Assembly (NCBI RefSeq): GCF_014845115.1
Contig: NZ_NKUI01000091.1
Span: forward strand, 1-54,479
Direction: 5' to 3'
From: Methylorubrum zatmanii
GTDB lineage: Bacteria > Pseudomonadota > Alphaproteobacteria > Rhizobiales > Beijerinckiaceae
Length of the DNA stretch: 54,479 nt
Shown: piece after piece, positions 7,472 to 16,775 of the stretch
Layout of the letters: the number at the start of each line of letters is the position of its first letter
Position numbering within the stretch: position 1 is the first letter of the stretch
Program-made: the position numbers and the translations under genes
The notes under the pieces: model-generated
Database searches by the model: none
What the model was told of the DNA's origin: nothing
What the model saw: the letters and a program-made list of their open reading frames with translations, nothing else

Positions 7472-10398
7472 TACGCCGCCTCCTCCCCGGTCCGCTCGGC
7501 CTCGGCCTCGGCGCTGCGGGTGCGGCGCAGGGATTGGTGCGCCAGCGCCACCAGCATCAGCGCGCTCGCGCCCACCACCAGGACCATGATCCCGAGATCG
7601 AACACCAGGGCGCTCGCCGCCGGCACCTTCCCGATCAGGGGCAGCTCCCAATAGGCGAAATAGGCGGTGAGGAACGGGCGCCCGAACGCCCAGGAGGCCG
7701 CGCCGGCCAGGACCGCGATCAGCAGGCCGAGGCCGATCCAGCTGATCGGCTGGATGCGCAGCCGCTCCTCCACCCAGCGGGCGCCGCAGGCCATGTATTG
7801 CAGGATGAAGGCGATGGTGAGCGCGATGCCCGCCGCGAATCCGCCGCCGGGCAGGTCGTGCCCGCGCAGGAACAGGTGCAGCGACAGCAGGACGATGAAG
7901 GGGAACAGCCACGTCATCACCACCCGCGGCACCAGCAGGGCGTCGGCGGCGGTGTCGCCGGGCTTGCGGCCCTCGCGGGCGCGGTCATAGGCGTCGTGGT
8001 GGTGCTGCTGCTTCGGCCGCTCCAGGCTGTCCGGTGCCGGGCGGAAGCGGCGCAGCAGCGCGAACACCGTCAGGCCGACGACGCCGAGCACGGAGATCTC
8101 GCCGAGGGTGTCGAAGGCGCGGAAATCCACCAGCAGCACGTTGACGACGTTGCGCCCGCCCGCCTGCGGATAGGCCTCCTCCACGAACCAGCGGGCGATG
8201 CCGTCGCTCGCCGGCCGGGTCATGACCGCGTAGGCAAAGCCGGCGAGCCCGAGGCCCGCGAAGGAGGCGATGCAGAAATCGATGATCCGGCGGCGGCGCG
8301 CCCGGGCCTTCTCGGAGGCGGGCGCGGGGATCGCCTCGTCCCGCTTCGGCAGCCAGCGCAGGCCGAGGAGCAGCAGTACGGTGGTGACGATCTCCACCAG
8401 GATCTGTGTCACCGCGAGGTCGGGCGCCGAGAGCCACAGGAAGGTCAGGCTGCTGACGAGGCCCGCCCCGCCGGCGAAGATCACCGCCGACAGGCGGTGG
8501 TATTTGGCCCGCTCCGCCGCCCCGACGGCGCAGGCCGCGCCGACCAGCCACATCAGCGCGAAGGCCGGATCGAAGGCCGTGAGCCGGCCCGGCGCGAACA
8601 GGTCGAGCCCGCGGGCCACGCCCGCCGCGAGGGCCGAGAGCAGGGCGGCGAGGAACAGGATGCGCAGCTGCGGCTGGAGCCGCTCGGCCCCGAACCACAG
8701 TTCCAGCGCGCGGGCGCCCTTGGTCAGGCCGGTCATCGACCGTTCGAACAGCCAGCCCCCGTCGAGCCGGTCCATCAGCCAGGGGCCGCCCCGGGGGTTG
8801 GTGTTGATGCGCCGCCCGAACAGGACGTAGAGCGCGATACCGCCGCCCATTGCGACGACGCTCATCGCCAGCGGCGCGTTGAAGCCGTGCCAGATCGCGA
8901 GACTGTAGGGCGGGGTCGCGTCGCCGAGCACCGCCCGCACGGCCCGCCCGAGGGCCGGACCGATGGTCAGGTTCGGCACGAGGCCGATGGCGATGCAGGT
9001 CAGGACCAGCATCTCGATCGGGATGCGCATCCAGCGCACCGGCTCGTGCGGCTCCTCCGGCAGGTCGTGCGGGGGGCGCCCGAAGAAGGTCTGCCGGATG
9101 AAGCGCAGGGAGTAGAGCATGGTGAAGGCGCTCGCGAGCGTCGCCAGCACCGGCAGGGCGAGGTGGATCGGGTGGTCGCCCATGTTGTCGACCGCCTCCG
9201 ACAGGAACATCTCCTTCGACAGGAAGCCGTTGAGGAGCGGCACCCCGGCCATCGCCGCCGCCGCGACCATCGCCAGGGTCGCGGTGTAGGGCATGGCCCG
9301 CCACAGGCCCGAGAGACGGCGCATGTCGCGGGTGCCGGTCTCGTGGTCGATGATGCCGACCGCCATGAACAGCGAGGCCTTGAAGGTCGCGTGGTTCACG
9401 GTGTGGAAGATCGCGGCGACCACGGCCAGGGGGGAGTCGAGCCCGAGCAGCAGGGTGATCAGCCCGAGATGGCTGATGGTGGAATAGGCGAGCAGACCCT
9501 TGAGATCGTGCTGGAAGATCGCGCTCCACGAGCCGATCAGCATGGTCGCCATGCCGATGGTGCCGACGATCCAGTACCAGGCATCGGTGCCCGCGAGCAC
9601 CGGCCAGAGGCGGATCATCAGGAAGATGCCGGCCTTCACCATCGTGGCCGAATGCAGATAGGCGCTGATCGGCGTCGGCGCCGCCATCGCCCGGGGAAGC
9701 CAGATGTGGAACGGGAACTGCGCCGACTTGGTCAGCGCGCCCGCGAGCACCAGCACCAGCGCCGGAAGGTAGAGCGAGCTGTTGCGGATCGTGTCGCCGG
9801 AGGCCAGCACCGTTTCGAGATCGTAGCTGCCGACGATGCGTCCGATCAGGATGGTGCCGACCAGCAGGCAGAGGCCGCCGGCGGCGGTGATCGTCAGCGA
9901 CATGCGCGCGCCGTCGCGGGCGGCGGCGTTGTCGTACCAATAGCCGATCAACAGGAACGAGACGATGCTGGTCAATTCCCAGAACAGGACCAGCTGGATC
10001 AGGTTACCCGAGAGGATGATCCCGAGCATCGCTCCGACGAAGGCGAGGAAATAGGCGAAGAGCCGCGGCACCGGATCGGCGGGCGACATGTAATAGCGCG
10101 CGTAGAGCACCACGAGCGCGCCGATGGCGAGCACCAGCACCGAGAACAACCAAGCCAGCCCGTCGAGCCGCAGCACGAAGCGGACGCCGAGGCTCGGCAG
10201 CCAATCGATGGCGTGGACGACGCTGCTCCCCCCGGCGAGTTGCGGCGTGAGGGCGAGGATGCAGCCCAGGCTCGTCAGCGTGACGAGCCCGGCCAGGGCG
10301 GCGGCGACATTGCGCGCGCGGCTCGGCAAGGCGCCCGCGAGCACGGAACCGAGGAAGGGCAGGATCGCGGCGGCGGCGAGAAGCGTGTTCGACGACAT
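7471..10398 (-). CDS. phaAB: Fused Mrp/Pha antiporter subunits A and B
   Basis: 975 residues. The NuoL-like part covers residues 1-500, with the key Glu in LFWELTSIVSFLL and the Lys in ALTKSAQFPFHIWLP. Next comes the MrpA C-terminal region (about 600-770), corresponding to MbhD/MbhE, and last the MrpB/MnhB domain (about 800-950), recognised by LPGGGFAAGIALTIAF. In Bacillus, MrpA and MrpB are separate; fusion is normal in alphaproteobacterial pha operons. ATG 10398 gives the N-terminus MSSNTLLAAAAILPF expected for the first helix; the extension to 10473 is hydrophilic. No strong ribosome binding site is seen. It heads a six-gene overlapping operon for Na+ or K+ extrusion and alkaline pH tolerance. 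Confidence 0.93.
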   Translation of the reverse strand: MSSNTLLAAAAILPFLGSVLAGALPSRARNVAAALAGLVTLTSLGCILALTPQLAGGSSVVHAIDWLPSLGVRFVLRLDGLAWLFSVLVLAIGALVVLYARYYMSPADPVPRLFAYFLAFVGAMLGIILSGNLIQLVLFWELTSIVSFLLIGYWYDNAAARDGARMSLTITAAGGLCLLVGTILIGRIVGSYDLETVLASGDTIRNSSLYLPALVLVLAGALTKSAQFPFHIWLPRAMAAPTPISAYLHSATMVKAGIFLMIRLWPVLAGTDAWYWIVGTIGMATMLIGSWSAIFQHDLKGLLAYSTISHLGLITLLLGLDSPLAVVAAIFHTVNHATFKASLFMAVGIIDHETGTRDMRRLSGLWRAMPYTATLAMVAAAAMAGVPLLNGFLSKEMFLSEAVDNMGDHPIHLALPVLATLASAFTMLYSLRFIRQTFFGRPPHDLPEEPHEPVRWMRIPIEMLVLTCIAIGLVPNLTIGPALGRAVRAVLGDATPPYSLAIWHGFNAPLAMSVVAMGGGIALYVLFGRRINTNPRGGPWLMDRLDGGWLFERSMTGLTKGARALELWFGAERLQPQLRILFLAALLSALAAGVARGLDLFAPGRLTAFDPAFALMWLVGAACAVGAAERAKYHRLSAVIFAGGAGLVSSLTFLWLSAPDLAVTQILVEIVTTVLLLLGLRWLPKRDEAIPAPASEKARARRRRIIDFCIASFAGLGLAGFAYAVMTRPASDGIARWFVEEAYPQAGGRNVVNVLLVDFRAFDTLGEISVLGVVGLTVFALLRRFRPAPDSLERPKQQHHHDAYDRAREGRKPGDTAADALLVPRVVMTWLFPFIVLLSLHLFLRGHDLPGGGFAAGIALTIAFILQYMACGARWVEERLRIQPISWIGLGLLIAVLAGAASWAFGRPFLTAYFAYWELPLIGKVPAASALVFDLGIMVLVVGASALMLVALAHQSLRRTRSAEAEAERTGEEAA

Positions 10399-11021
10399 CA
10401 ACCCGGGCGAGGTGCAGGCTCGGGAGCGGCCTGAAGGATGAATGGTGTGGCGGCTGCGAGCGAAGCCGGCCACCTGCCGGGCGCGGCGCTCACATCGTCC
10501 ATGTAGGGCATGGCCCAGGATTCGGCTGCAAGGAAAAGGGGAAATGGCCCTGCGGCTCGCGCCGGGTGAGAAACCGCACCTTCCTCCGCCAGCTTCCGTA
10601 GGCTTCGCCCGCGCTCACGGCGGGCCGGTTCCCGCCTCGCTGCGCGGTGCCTGTTCGGCACCCCGTGCGGTCTGCGAGAGTGTTTACCTTCGCCAGTCCC
10701 GAAATCTTCATGCGCCGCGGTCAAAGTGTCCGCGAACGGGGCATTGCTCTCGTTTTGGAACGGGTTTTCCAAGGCACGCACCTTGCTGAACCAGGGAACG
10801 TTCGATCCTCAGCCGAGGCGATCGGGCCATCTGCACGGAAATTCTCCGGTGTGGAGGCCAGGAGGGTTCGGCTGTGACGCAAAAACAGGATGAAGACCAT
10901 ATCGGCGTCGGCCGTCACTGAATTCAAGCAGCCATGATCTTCAGCTGACCGGTCGCGCCGCTTTTCGCGGAGGCCCGGTGCCGGTCTGATCGTCAGGATA
11001 CTCCGTCGAAGACCCATCCGA
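10399..11021. other. 623-base noncoding region between divergent operons
   Basis: It separates the antiporter operon (minus) from the exopolysaccharide run (plus) and must hold both promoters. A small hairpin GGTGCC-N5-GGCACC is visible at 10647-10663. Open frames on both strands are short with atypical composition and none resembles a protein family. The stretch around 10660-11000 is less GC-rich than the flanking genes. No riboswitch or RNA gene was recognised. Confidence 0.5.
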
Positions 11022-12374
11022 ATGCGGGACCATGTTATGGACGCGAAGTCAGCCCCCACCGTCGTTATCATCGGTCTCGGCTATGTCGGCCTGACCCTCT
11101 CCGTCGCCCTCGCGCGCCGTGGCGTCCAGGTCTACGGCATCGAGAAGCGGCCCGAGGTGGTCGAGAAGACCAATGCCGGCATCCCGCATTTTGCCGAGAT
11201 CGGGCTTCAGGCCGCCCTGGCCGACGTGGTGAAGAAGGGGCGCTTCGTCGCCAGCACCACGACCAGGGACGTGCCCACGGCGTCGTACTACATCATCACC
11301 GTCGGCACGCCGCTATTCCCCCAATCCTACGAGCCCCGGCTCGACATGATCGAGGAGGCCTCCCGCGAGGTCGCCGAGCATTTCACCGACGGCGCCACGG
11401 TGATCCTGCGCTCGACCGTGCGCATCGGCACGACGACGGGGGTGGTGAAGCCGATCCTCGACCGCACCGGCAAAGCCTACCACCTCGCCATGTGCCCCGA
11501 GCGGACGCTGGAGGGCGACGCCATGCGCGAGCTGATCACCCTGCCCCAGATCATCGGCGGCGAGACGCCGGAGGCCTCCGACAACGCGGCGGCCCTGTTC
11601 AGCCGGCTGACCCACACCATCGTCCGGGTCGCGAGCCCGGAGACGGCGGAGATGATCAAGCTCGTCGACAACACCTCGCGGGACGTCCACTTCGCCTTCG
11701 CCAACGAGGTGGCGCGGGCCTGCGACGCCCTGGGCATCAATGCCAACGATGTGATCCGCTACGGCAAGCTCGGCTATGCCCGCACCAACGTCGCCGCCCC
11801 CGGTCTGGTCGGCGGCCCCTGCCTGGAGAAGGATCCGCACATCCTGCTCTCCTCCGTCGCCGGACAGGGGATCAGCCTCGAGATCACGGCGGCCTCCCGG
11901 CTCGTCAACGAGCGCCAGCCCGCCGAGACCGTGGCGAGCCTGGTCCAGCGGCTGCAGGCGCGGCGGTCCGGGCCCTACAAGGCGGTGGTGGCCGGTCTCG
12001 CCTTCAAGGGACGGCCGGAGACCGACGACCTGCGCGGGTCGATGTCGCTCCACGTCATCCGTGAGATGATGGCCACCGAGCACTTCTCCGAGATCCGGGT
12101 CTATGACGGCGTGGTGCCGATGGATCACATCCGGGCGATCTCGTCGGGCATCACGCCCTACGAGACCCTGACCGCCGCCTGCGAAGGAGCGGACGTGCTC
12201 GTCATCGCCAACAACCATCCGGAATATTCGAAGATCGATCTGGAGGCGATCGTCGGCACGATGTCCGCCGATGCCTTCGTTTACGATTACTGGAACAACC
12301 TCAGCGAGATGCCGGCGGAAGTGCTGGAAAATCGCTACGTCACCGTGGGCAACCTCGTGGGTAAGTTTCAATGA
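11022..12374 (+). CDS. UDP-glucose/UDP-ManNAc/GDP-mannose dehydrogenase family protein
   Basis: 450 residues from ATG 11022; a second ATG at 11037 would give 445, and neither has a clear ribosome binding site. The N-terminal Rossmann motif GLGYVGLTLSVALARRG binds NAD. The substrate-binding middle contains VDNTSRDVHFAFANEVAR. The catalytic cysteine motif is GGPCLEKDP, and the C-terminal domain has GLAFKGRPETDDLRGS. Enzymes of this family oxidise the C6 alcohol of a nucleotide sugar to the uronate in two NAD-dependent steps. The exact sugar cannot be read from sequence; the divergence of the core suggests a WecC/UDP-N-acetyl-hexosamine type rather than plain UDP-glucose. It overlaps the next gene by four bases. 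Confidence 0.85.
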   Translation: MRDHVMDAKSAPTVVIIGLGYVGLTLSVALARRGVQVYGIEKRPEVVEKTNAGIPHFAEIGLQAALADVVKKGRFVASTTTRDVPTASYYIITVGTPLFPQSYEPRLDMIEEASREVAEHFTDGATVILRSTVRIGTTTGVVKPILDRTGKAYHLAMCPERTLEGDAMRELITLPQIIGGETPEASDNAAALFSRLTHTIVRVASPETAEMIKLVDNTSRDVHFAFANEVARACDALGINANDVIRYGKLGYARTNVAAPGLVGGPCLEKDPHILLSSVAGQGISLEITAASRLVNERQPAETVASLVQRLQARRSGPYKAVVAGLAFKGRPETDDLRGSMSLHVIREMMATEHFSEIRVYDGVVPMDHIRAISSGITPYETLTAACEGADVLVIANNHPEYSKIDLEAIVGTMSADAFVYDYWNNLSEMPAEVLENRYVTVGNLVGKFQ

Positions 12375-13342
12375 GCAAGTTGGCCGTCACCGGCGCCGGT
12401 GGCTTCATCGGCGCGCATCTGACCCGTGCCCTCCTTGCCGAGGGGCACGAGGTCGTCGCCATCGACAATTACATCCGCGGGCAGGCCTCGCGCCTGGCCG
12501 ATGCGGAGGGGGCGATCCAGCGGGCCACCCTCGACGTGCGTGACAAGGACGCGCTGAAGCAGGTGCTGGCCGGCGTCGAGTGCGTCTTCCATCTGGCCGC
12601 CATCAACGGCACCGAGAATTTCTACACGCAGCCGCAGCTCGTTCTCGATGTCGGCGTGCGCGGGGCTCTCGCCGTCTCCGAGGCCTGCATCGAGGCGGGT
12701 GTGCCCGATCTCGTCGTGGCCTCCTCGGCGGAGGTCTACCAGACGCCCCGGGTGGTGCCGACGGCGGAAGACATCGAGATGGTCATCCCCGACTCGCTGA
12801 ACCCGCGCTATTCCTACGGCGGGTCGAAGCTGATCTCGGAGCTGATCGCGTTCAATTATTGCCGCGACAAGCTCAGGAAGGTCCAGGTCTTCCGGCCCCA
12901 CAACGTCTACGGTCCCGACATGGGCTGGAAGCACGTCGTGCCGCAGCTGATCGAGAAGATCGTCGCCGCAGGCGACGGCGGATCGATCACGCTGCAGGGG
13001 GATGGCAGCGAGACGCGGGCCTTCTGCTACGTCAGCGACGTCGTCGACGGCATCGTCCGCATGTGGCGGGCGGGGAAGACGATGAACGTCTACCATATCG
13101 GCTCGATGGAGGAGGTCGCGATCCGCGATCTGGCGCAGGTGACGGCCGAGGCTTTGGGCCGCCGCGTCAGCCTCGTCGCCGGCCCCGCCGCCGCCGGGGC
13201 GACGCCGCGCCGCTGCCCGGATATCGGCAAGATGCAGGGCATCGGCTACGCCCCCGCTGTCTCCCTCCGGGAGGGCATCGAGCGGACGGTGGCATGGTAT
13301 CGCGAGAACCCGGCTCCGACGGAGTCCAACCCCCTGCTCTGA
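12371..13342 (+). CDS. NAD-dependent nucleotide-sugar epimerase/dehydratase (extended SDR)
   Basis: 323 residues. The N-terminal Gly-rich motif TGAGGFIGAHL binds NAD(P). The active-site set is Ser in VVASSAEVYQ and the YxxxK in YSYGGSK. The family landmark RPHNVYGPDMGWKHV follows. The substrate is probably the sugar made by the overlapping upstream dehydrogenase (ATGA junction). UDP-glucuronate or UDP-hexosamine 4-epimerase activity is plausible but not determinable by eye. The C-terminal half ends SLREGIERTVAWYREN, typical of these epimerases. It is part of a transcriptional run with the following sugar genes. Confidence 0.82.
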   Translation: MSKLAVTGAGGFIGAHLTRALLAEGHEVVAIDNYIRGQASRLADAEGAIQRATLDVRDKDALKQVLAGVECVFHLAAINGTENFYTQPQLVLDVGVRGALAVSEACIEAGVPDLVVASSAEVYQTPRVVPTAEDIEMVIPDSLNPRYSYGGSKLISELIAFNYCRDKLRKVQVFRPHNVYGPDMGWKHVVPQLIEKIVAAGDGGSITLQGDGSETRAFCYVSDVVDGIVRMWRAGKTMNVYHIGSMEEVAIRDLAQVTAEALGRRVSLVAGPAAAGATPRRCPDIGKMQGIGYAPAVSLREGIERTVAWYRENPAPTESNPLL

Positions 13343-13521
13343 ACCGCCATTCGACGGGGGCCATCCCACCAGACACTTCCTCGCGGGGGCGCCGCGGCTC
13401 GGATCGATCCTTTGGAGCGATCCTTCCGATTCGCGCGCGATCTCCCAAAGATCCGCGAGCCTCCGCCGCGCCGTAGCAACCTTTGAAGAGGTGGACGGCG
13501 TTTGAGTGACGCACCCCCGAA

Positions 13522-13546
13522 GCTCGGCCTTCCCGGCGGGCCGAGC
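13522..13546 (+). promoter_or_regulatory. GC-rich hairpin upstream of fcl
   Basis: Arms GCTCGGCC (13522-13529) and GGCCGAGC (13539-13546) pair perfectly around a nine-base loop. It sits in the 238-base gap between the epimerase and fcl, about 35 bases before the fcl start. It could be a weak terminator/attenuator or an mRNA-stabilising hairpin. There is no T-run after it apart from a short TTGT. Confidence 0.4.
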
Positions 13547-13580
13547 GCCCTTGTCTCGATCGATGTCATAAGGACGATCC

Positions 13581-14519
13581 ATGTACAGCTTGGCGGGAAA
13601 GACCGTCTTCGTCGCCGGACATCGCGGCCTGGTCGGCAGCGCCCTGGTGCGCCGCCTGGCGCAGGAGGGCTGCGAGGTCCTGACCGCCACCCGCGCGGAG
13701 CTGGACCTGTGCGATCAGGCGGCCGTGCGGGCCTGGATGCGGGACAAGCGGCCGGACGCCGTGTTCGTGGCGGCGGCCAAGGTCGGTGGCATCCTCGCCA
13801 ACGTGACCTACCCGGCCGATTTCCTCTACGAGAACCTGATGATCGAGGCGAACCTCATCGAGGCCGCCTTCCGCGAGGAGGTCGAGAAGCTTCTGTTCCT
13901 CGGCTCGAGCTGCATCTATCCGAAATTCGCCGAGCAGCCGATCGTCGAGTCGAGTCTCCTGACGGGACCTCTGGAGCCGACCAACGAGTGGTACGCGGTC
14001 GCCAAGATCGCCGGGATCAAGCTGTGTCAGGCCTATCGCCAGCAGCATGGCCGCGACTTCATCTCGGCCATGCCGACCAATCTCTACGGGCCGGGCGACA
14101 ATTTCGACCTGACCTCGAGCCATGTCCTGCCCGCCCTGATCCGCAAGGCGCACGAGGCGCGCCGGAGCGGTGCGAAGGAGATGGTGATCTGGGGCACCGG
14201 CTCGCCGCGCCGGGAATTCCTGCATGTCGACGATTGCGCCGATGCCTGCCTGCACCTGATGAAGACCTATTCCGAGGCCGAGCACGTCAATGTCGGGTCG
14301 GGTGAGGATATCCCGATCTACGACCTGACCCGTCTCGTCTGCGACGTCGTCGGCTTCGAGGGCGAGATCGTCCGCGACACCACCAAACCCGACGGCACGC
14401 CGCGCAAGCTGATGTCGGCGGACAGGCTGCGCGGCCTCGGCTGGGCGCCGAAGGTGCCCCTGCGGGATGGCATCGCGGCGACCTACGACTGGTTCCGCCA
14501 GAACGTCGCCGACGCGTGA
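13581..14519 (+). CDS. fcl: GDP-L-fucose synthase
   Basis: 312 residues, normal length. It converts GDP-4-keto-6-deoxy-D-mannose to GDP-L-fucose by 3,5-epimerisation and NADPH reduction in the cytosol. Diagnostic motifs are GHRGLVGSA (cofactor site), AAAKVGGI, LGSSCIYPKFAEQP (catalytic Ser/Cys region) and NEWYAVAKIAG, with the YxxxK pair. ATG 13581 is preceded by AAGGA at suitable spacing. The partner GDP-mannose 4,6-dehydratase (gmd), usually adjacent, is not in this window. It implies fucose or a related 6-deoxy sugar in the exported polysaccharide. Its stop overlaps a possible GTG start of the next gene. Confidence 0.93.
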   Translation: MYSLAGKTVFVAGHRGLVGSALVRRLAQEGCEVLTATRAELDLCDQAAVRAWMRDKRPDAVFVAAAKVGGILANVTYPADFLYENLMIEANLIEAAFREEVEKLLFLGSSCIYPKFAEQPIVESSLLTGPLEPTNEWYAVAKIAGIKLCQAYRQQHGRDFISAMPTNLYGPGDNFDLTSSHVLPALIRKAHEARRSGAKEMVIWGTGSPRREFLHVDDCADACLHLMKTYSEAEHVNVGSGEDIPIYDLTRLVCDVVGFEGEIVRDTTKPDGTPRKLMSADRLRGLGWAPKVPLRDGIAATYDWFRQNVADA

Positions 14520-14539
14520 GATCGATGGGAGCCCGCGTG

Positions 14540-15385
14540 ATGAGTGATGCCGCCGTGACGGTCTCCGAGCCCTACGCGCTCAGGATCAACCGGAACGATC
14601 CCTATCTCGTGGCGGACGGTCCGGCGGCGCACCGCCTGCCGGCGACCCGCATCCTCGGCGTGCCGGTGAGCGTCGTCGACATGCCGATGGCGGTACGCAC
14701 CCTCATCGCCTGGGCCAAGGCGCGGCGCACCAGTATGGTCTGCGTGCGGGACGTGCACGGGATCATGTGCGCCCAGGAGCAGGCCGACCTCAGGGCCGCG
14801 CATGAGCGGGCCAGCATGATCGTGCCGGACGGAGCGCCGCTCACCATCATCAGCCGCTTCCTGCGGGCTCATGGCACCGGCCGCGTGCCGGGGCCGTCGC
14901 TGATGGAGGAGATGTTCGCCGCGACCCAGGGGACCGGCATCCGCCACTATCTCTACGGCGGCAAGGAGGGCGTGGCCGAACAGGTCGCCGCCAACTTCGC
15001 CCGCAAATATCCCGGATCGGAGGTCTGCGGTCTTGCCTGCCCGCCCTTCGGAACGGTTCCTCCCGAACGCGACGCGCAGCTCACCGAGGCGATCAGGCGG
15101 GCCGAACCGCACATCGTCTGGGTCGGCATGTCGACCCCGAAGCAGGACACCTGGATGAACGACCATCTGGACCGCCTGCCCGGCATGGTCCTGATCGGGG
15201 TGGGCGCGGCCTTCGACTTCCACTCGGGCGCGGTCAAGCGGGCCCCGAAATTCATGCAGGTCCTCGCCCTCGAATGGCTGCACCGGCTGTTCAGCGAACC
15301 CCGGCGCCTCTGGCGGCGCTACCTCGTCATGGCTCCGGTCTACCTGTGGAAGATGGCTCGGCAGCCCGAGCCGCGCCGGCCGTGA
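14540..15385 (+). CDS. WecG/TagA/CpsF family glycosyltransferase
   Basis: 281 residues from ATG 14540, chosen because GGGAG lies eight bases upstream. In-frame alternatives are ATG 14525 and GTG 14516, the latter overlapping the fcl stop. Family motifs: the acidic VPDGAPLTI site, the GGKEGVAEQVAANF nucleotide-binding stretch, VGMSTPKQDTWM and GVGAAFDFHSGAVKRAP. Members transfer an N-acetylhexosaminuronate or -mannosamine to a lipid-linked primer at the inner face of the membrane. The basic C-terminal tail ending in VYLWKMARQ fits membrane association. Together with the upstream dehydrogenase this suggests a uronic-acid-type sugar. Confidence 0.88.
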   Translation: MSDAAVTVSEPYALRINRNDPYLVADGPAAHRLPATRILGVPVSVVDMPMAVRTLIAWAKARRTSMVCVRDVHGIMCAQEQADLRAAHERASMIVPDGAPLTIISRFLRAHGTGRVPGPSLMEEMFAATQGTGIRHYLYGGKEGVAEQVAANFARKYPGSEVCGLACPPFGTVPPERDAQLTEAIRRAEPHIVWVGMSTPKQDTWMNDHLDRLPGMVLIGVGAAFDFHSGAVKRAPKFMQVLALEWLHRLFSEPRRLWRRYLVMAPVYLWKMARQPEPRRP

Positions 15386-16593
15386 GCCAGCCCCCCTTCG
15401 CAGAGCCGGGCACGGATCCCTTGCGCGTCCTCATCGTCCACAACCATTACCAGATCCGGGGTGGCGAGGACGCGGTGGTGGCGAACGAGGCGGCCGCCCT
15501 CGCCCGGGCCGGCTGCGCGGTCGAGGTGCTCGCCTTCCACAACGACGACATCCGCTCCCCCCTCGACCGCCTGCGCACGGCCTTCGAGGCGCCGCATGCG
15601 CCCCGCGGCGTCGCCCGGGTGGTAGAGGCGGTGGGCCGCTTCCGGCCGGACGTGGTCCACGCCCACAACACCTTTCCGCTGGTCTCCCCCGCCATGCACG
15701 GGGCGGTGCGGGCGCTCGGGCCGGTGACGGTGCAGACGCTGCACAATTTCCGCCTCGCCTGCGCCGGCGCCATGCTCATGCGCGACGGCGCCCCCTGCGA
15801 GACCTGCCTGACCGGCTCCGCCTACCAATCGGTGCGCCATGCCTGCTACCGCGGCTCGCGCCTCGGCACCCTGGCGGTGGCGCGGATGATCGACCGCCAC
15901 CGCAAGGCCGGCACTTGGAGGCGGGATGTCGATGCCTTCATCGCCCTGACCGACTTCGCCCGCGGCCGCTTCGTTGCGGCGGGGCTGCCGGCGCACCGTC
16001 TCTTCGTGAAGCCGAACGGCCTGCCCGATCCGGGCCCGCCCCGGGACGGGCCGCGGGAGGGCATCCTGTTCGCCGGCCGCCTCAGTCCCGAGAAGGGCGT
16101 CGAGATCTTGAAGGCCGCCGCGCCCCTGCTCGCCGCGCCGGTCGCGATCGCCGGAGAGGGGCCGCTGCGCGACGCTCTGGCGGGTGCGCCCGGACTGACG
16201 CTCCTCGGTGCCCTGCCCCAGGCCGACTTGCGGGCCCGGATGGGTCGGGCTGCGGCCCTGGTGGTGCCCTCGCTCTGGTACGAGGGGCTGCCGATGGTGG
16301 TGGCCGAGGCCTATGCGGCGGGCACGCCGGTGATCGCCTCGCGCCTCGGCGCCCTGGCCCACCTGATCGAGGACGGAGTCACCGGCCTGCTGGTGACGCC
16401 CGGCGATCCCGTGGATCTCGCCCGCGCCATCGAGCGGCTTTCCAGCCATCCCGACGAGGCGCGCCGGATGGGTAGGGCCGCGCGGGAAGCCTATCTGCGG
16501 CACTGGACCGAGGAGGCGACGACCGCCTCGCTGCTCGCCATCTACCGGACGGCGCTCGCCGCGCGGGCGGGGGCGGACCGGGCGAGCGCTTAG
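15382..16593 (+). CDS. Family 4 glycosyltransferase (GT-B)
   Basis: 403 residues from GTG 15382, which overlaps the previous stop as GTGA; an in-frame extension upstream only reads the end of the previous gene. The N-terminal domain begins LRVLIVHNHYQIRGGEDAVV, the usual acceptor-side signature. The middle has a cysteine motif CETCLTGS with RHACYRGS, as in many exopolysaccharide GT4 enzymes. The donor domain contains FAGRLSPEKGVEIL and the E-x7-E pair in EGLPMVVAEAYAAGTPVIAS. It adds one sugar, with retention, to a lipid-linked intermediate. It is the last gene of the run; a hairpin follows 77 bases downstream. Confidence 0.9.
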   Translation: MSQPPFAEPGTDPLRVLIVHNHYQIRGGEDAVVANEAAALARAGCAVEVLAFHNDDIRSPLDRLRTAFEAPHAPRGVARVVEAVGRFRPDVVHAHNTFPLVSPAMHGAVRALGPVTVQTLHNFRLACAGAMLMRDGAPCETCLTGSAYQSVRHACYRGSRLGTLAVARMIDRHRKAGTWRRDVDAFIALTDFARGRFVAAGLPAHRLFVKPNGLPDPGPPRDGPREGILFAGRLSPEKGVEILKAAAPLLAAPVAIAGEGPLRDALAGAPGLTLLGALPQADLRARMGRAAALVVPSLWYEGLPMVVAEAYAAGTPVIASRLGALAHLIEDGVTGLLVTPGDPVDLARAIERLSSHPDEARRMGRAAREAYLRHWTEEATTASLLAIYRTALAARAGADRASA

Positions 16594-16669
16594 AGCCCTC
16601 ACAAAGCTCCCGATCCCGCATCGTGTCCCCTCGGCCGCGACGGCGCGGCGGGAGTGTCGTGAAAGACAC

Positions 16670-16711
16670 TAGAGCATTTTCCATGATCCTTGGATCACGA
16701 AAAATGCTCTA
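16670..16711. terminator. 42-base hairpin made of an AGAGCATTTT inverted repeat
   Basis: TAGAGCATTTT (16670-16680) pairs with AAAATGCTCTA (16701-16711), and an inner TGATCC-TT-GGATCA stem continues the fold. The 11-base outer arms are perfect. It follows the last sugar gene and faces the small minus-strand gene, so it could terminate transcription from the plus strand. It uses the same end sequence as the neighbouring repeat at 16724-16775. Confidence 0.6.
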
Positions 16712-16723
16712 GGCGCTTGATCG

Positions 16724-16775
16724 TGCCGCATTTTCTCTCGCGGAACCGGCAACCACTTCCGCGGAAAATGCTCTA
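16724..16775 (-). repeat. Copy of the GCATTTTC...CCGGTTC...GAAAATGC dispersed repeat
   Basis: Read on the minus strand it begins TAGAGCATTTTCCGCGGAAG, continues GTGGTTGCCGGTTCCGCG and ends GAGAAAATGCGGCA. This ordered set of blocks is familiar from short dispersed repeats in Hyphomicrobiales (recalled, not searched). Its first three bases TAG are the stop codon of the small membrane protein gene. Confidence 0.6.

Noticed and set aside
5553..10434. Long plus-strand frames opposite the antiporter operon
   Set aside because: They are antisense to well-conserved membrane subunits and encode hydrophilic, repetitive sequence.
10721..11071. Minus-strand 116-residue frame before the sugar gene run
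   Set aside because: It overlaps the start of the dehydrogenase gene and has no recognisable domain, signal peptide or ribosome binding site.
13343..13580. A riboswitch in the gap before fcl
   Set aside because: Only simple hairpins are present and no known riboswitch core was recognised.
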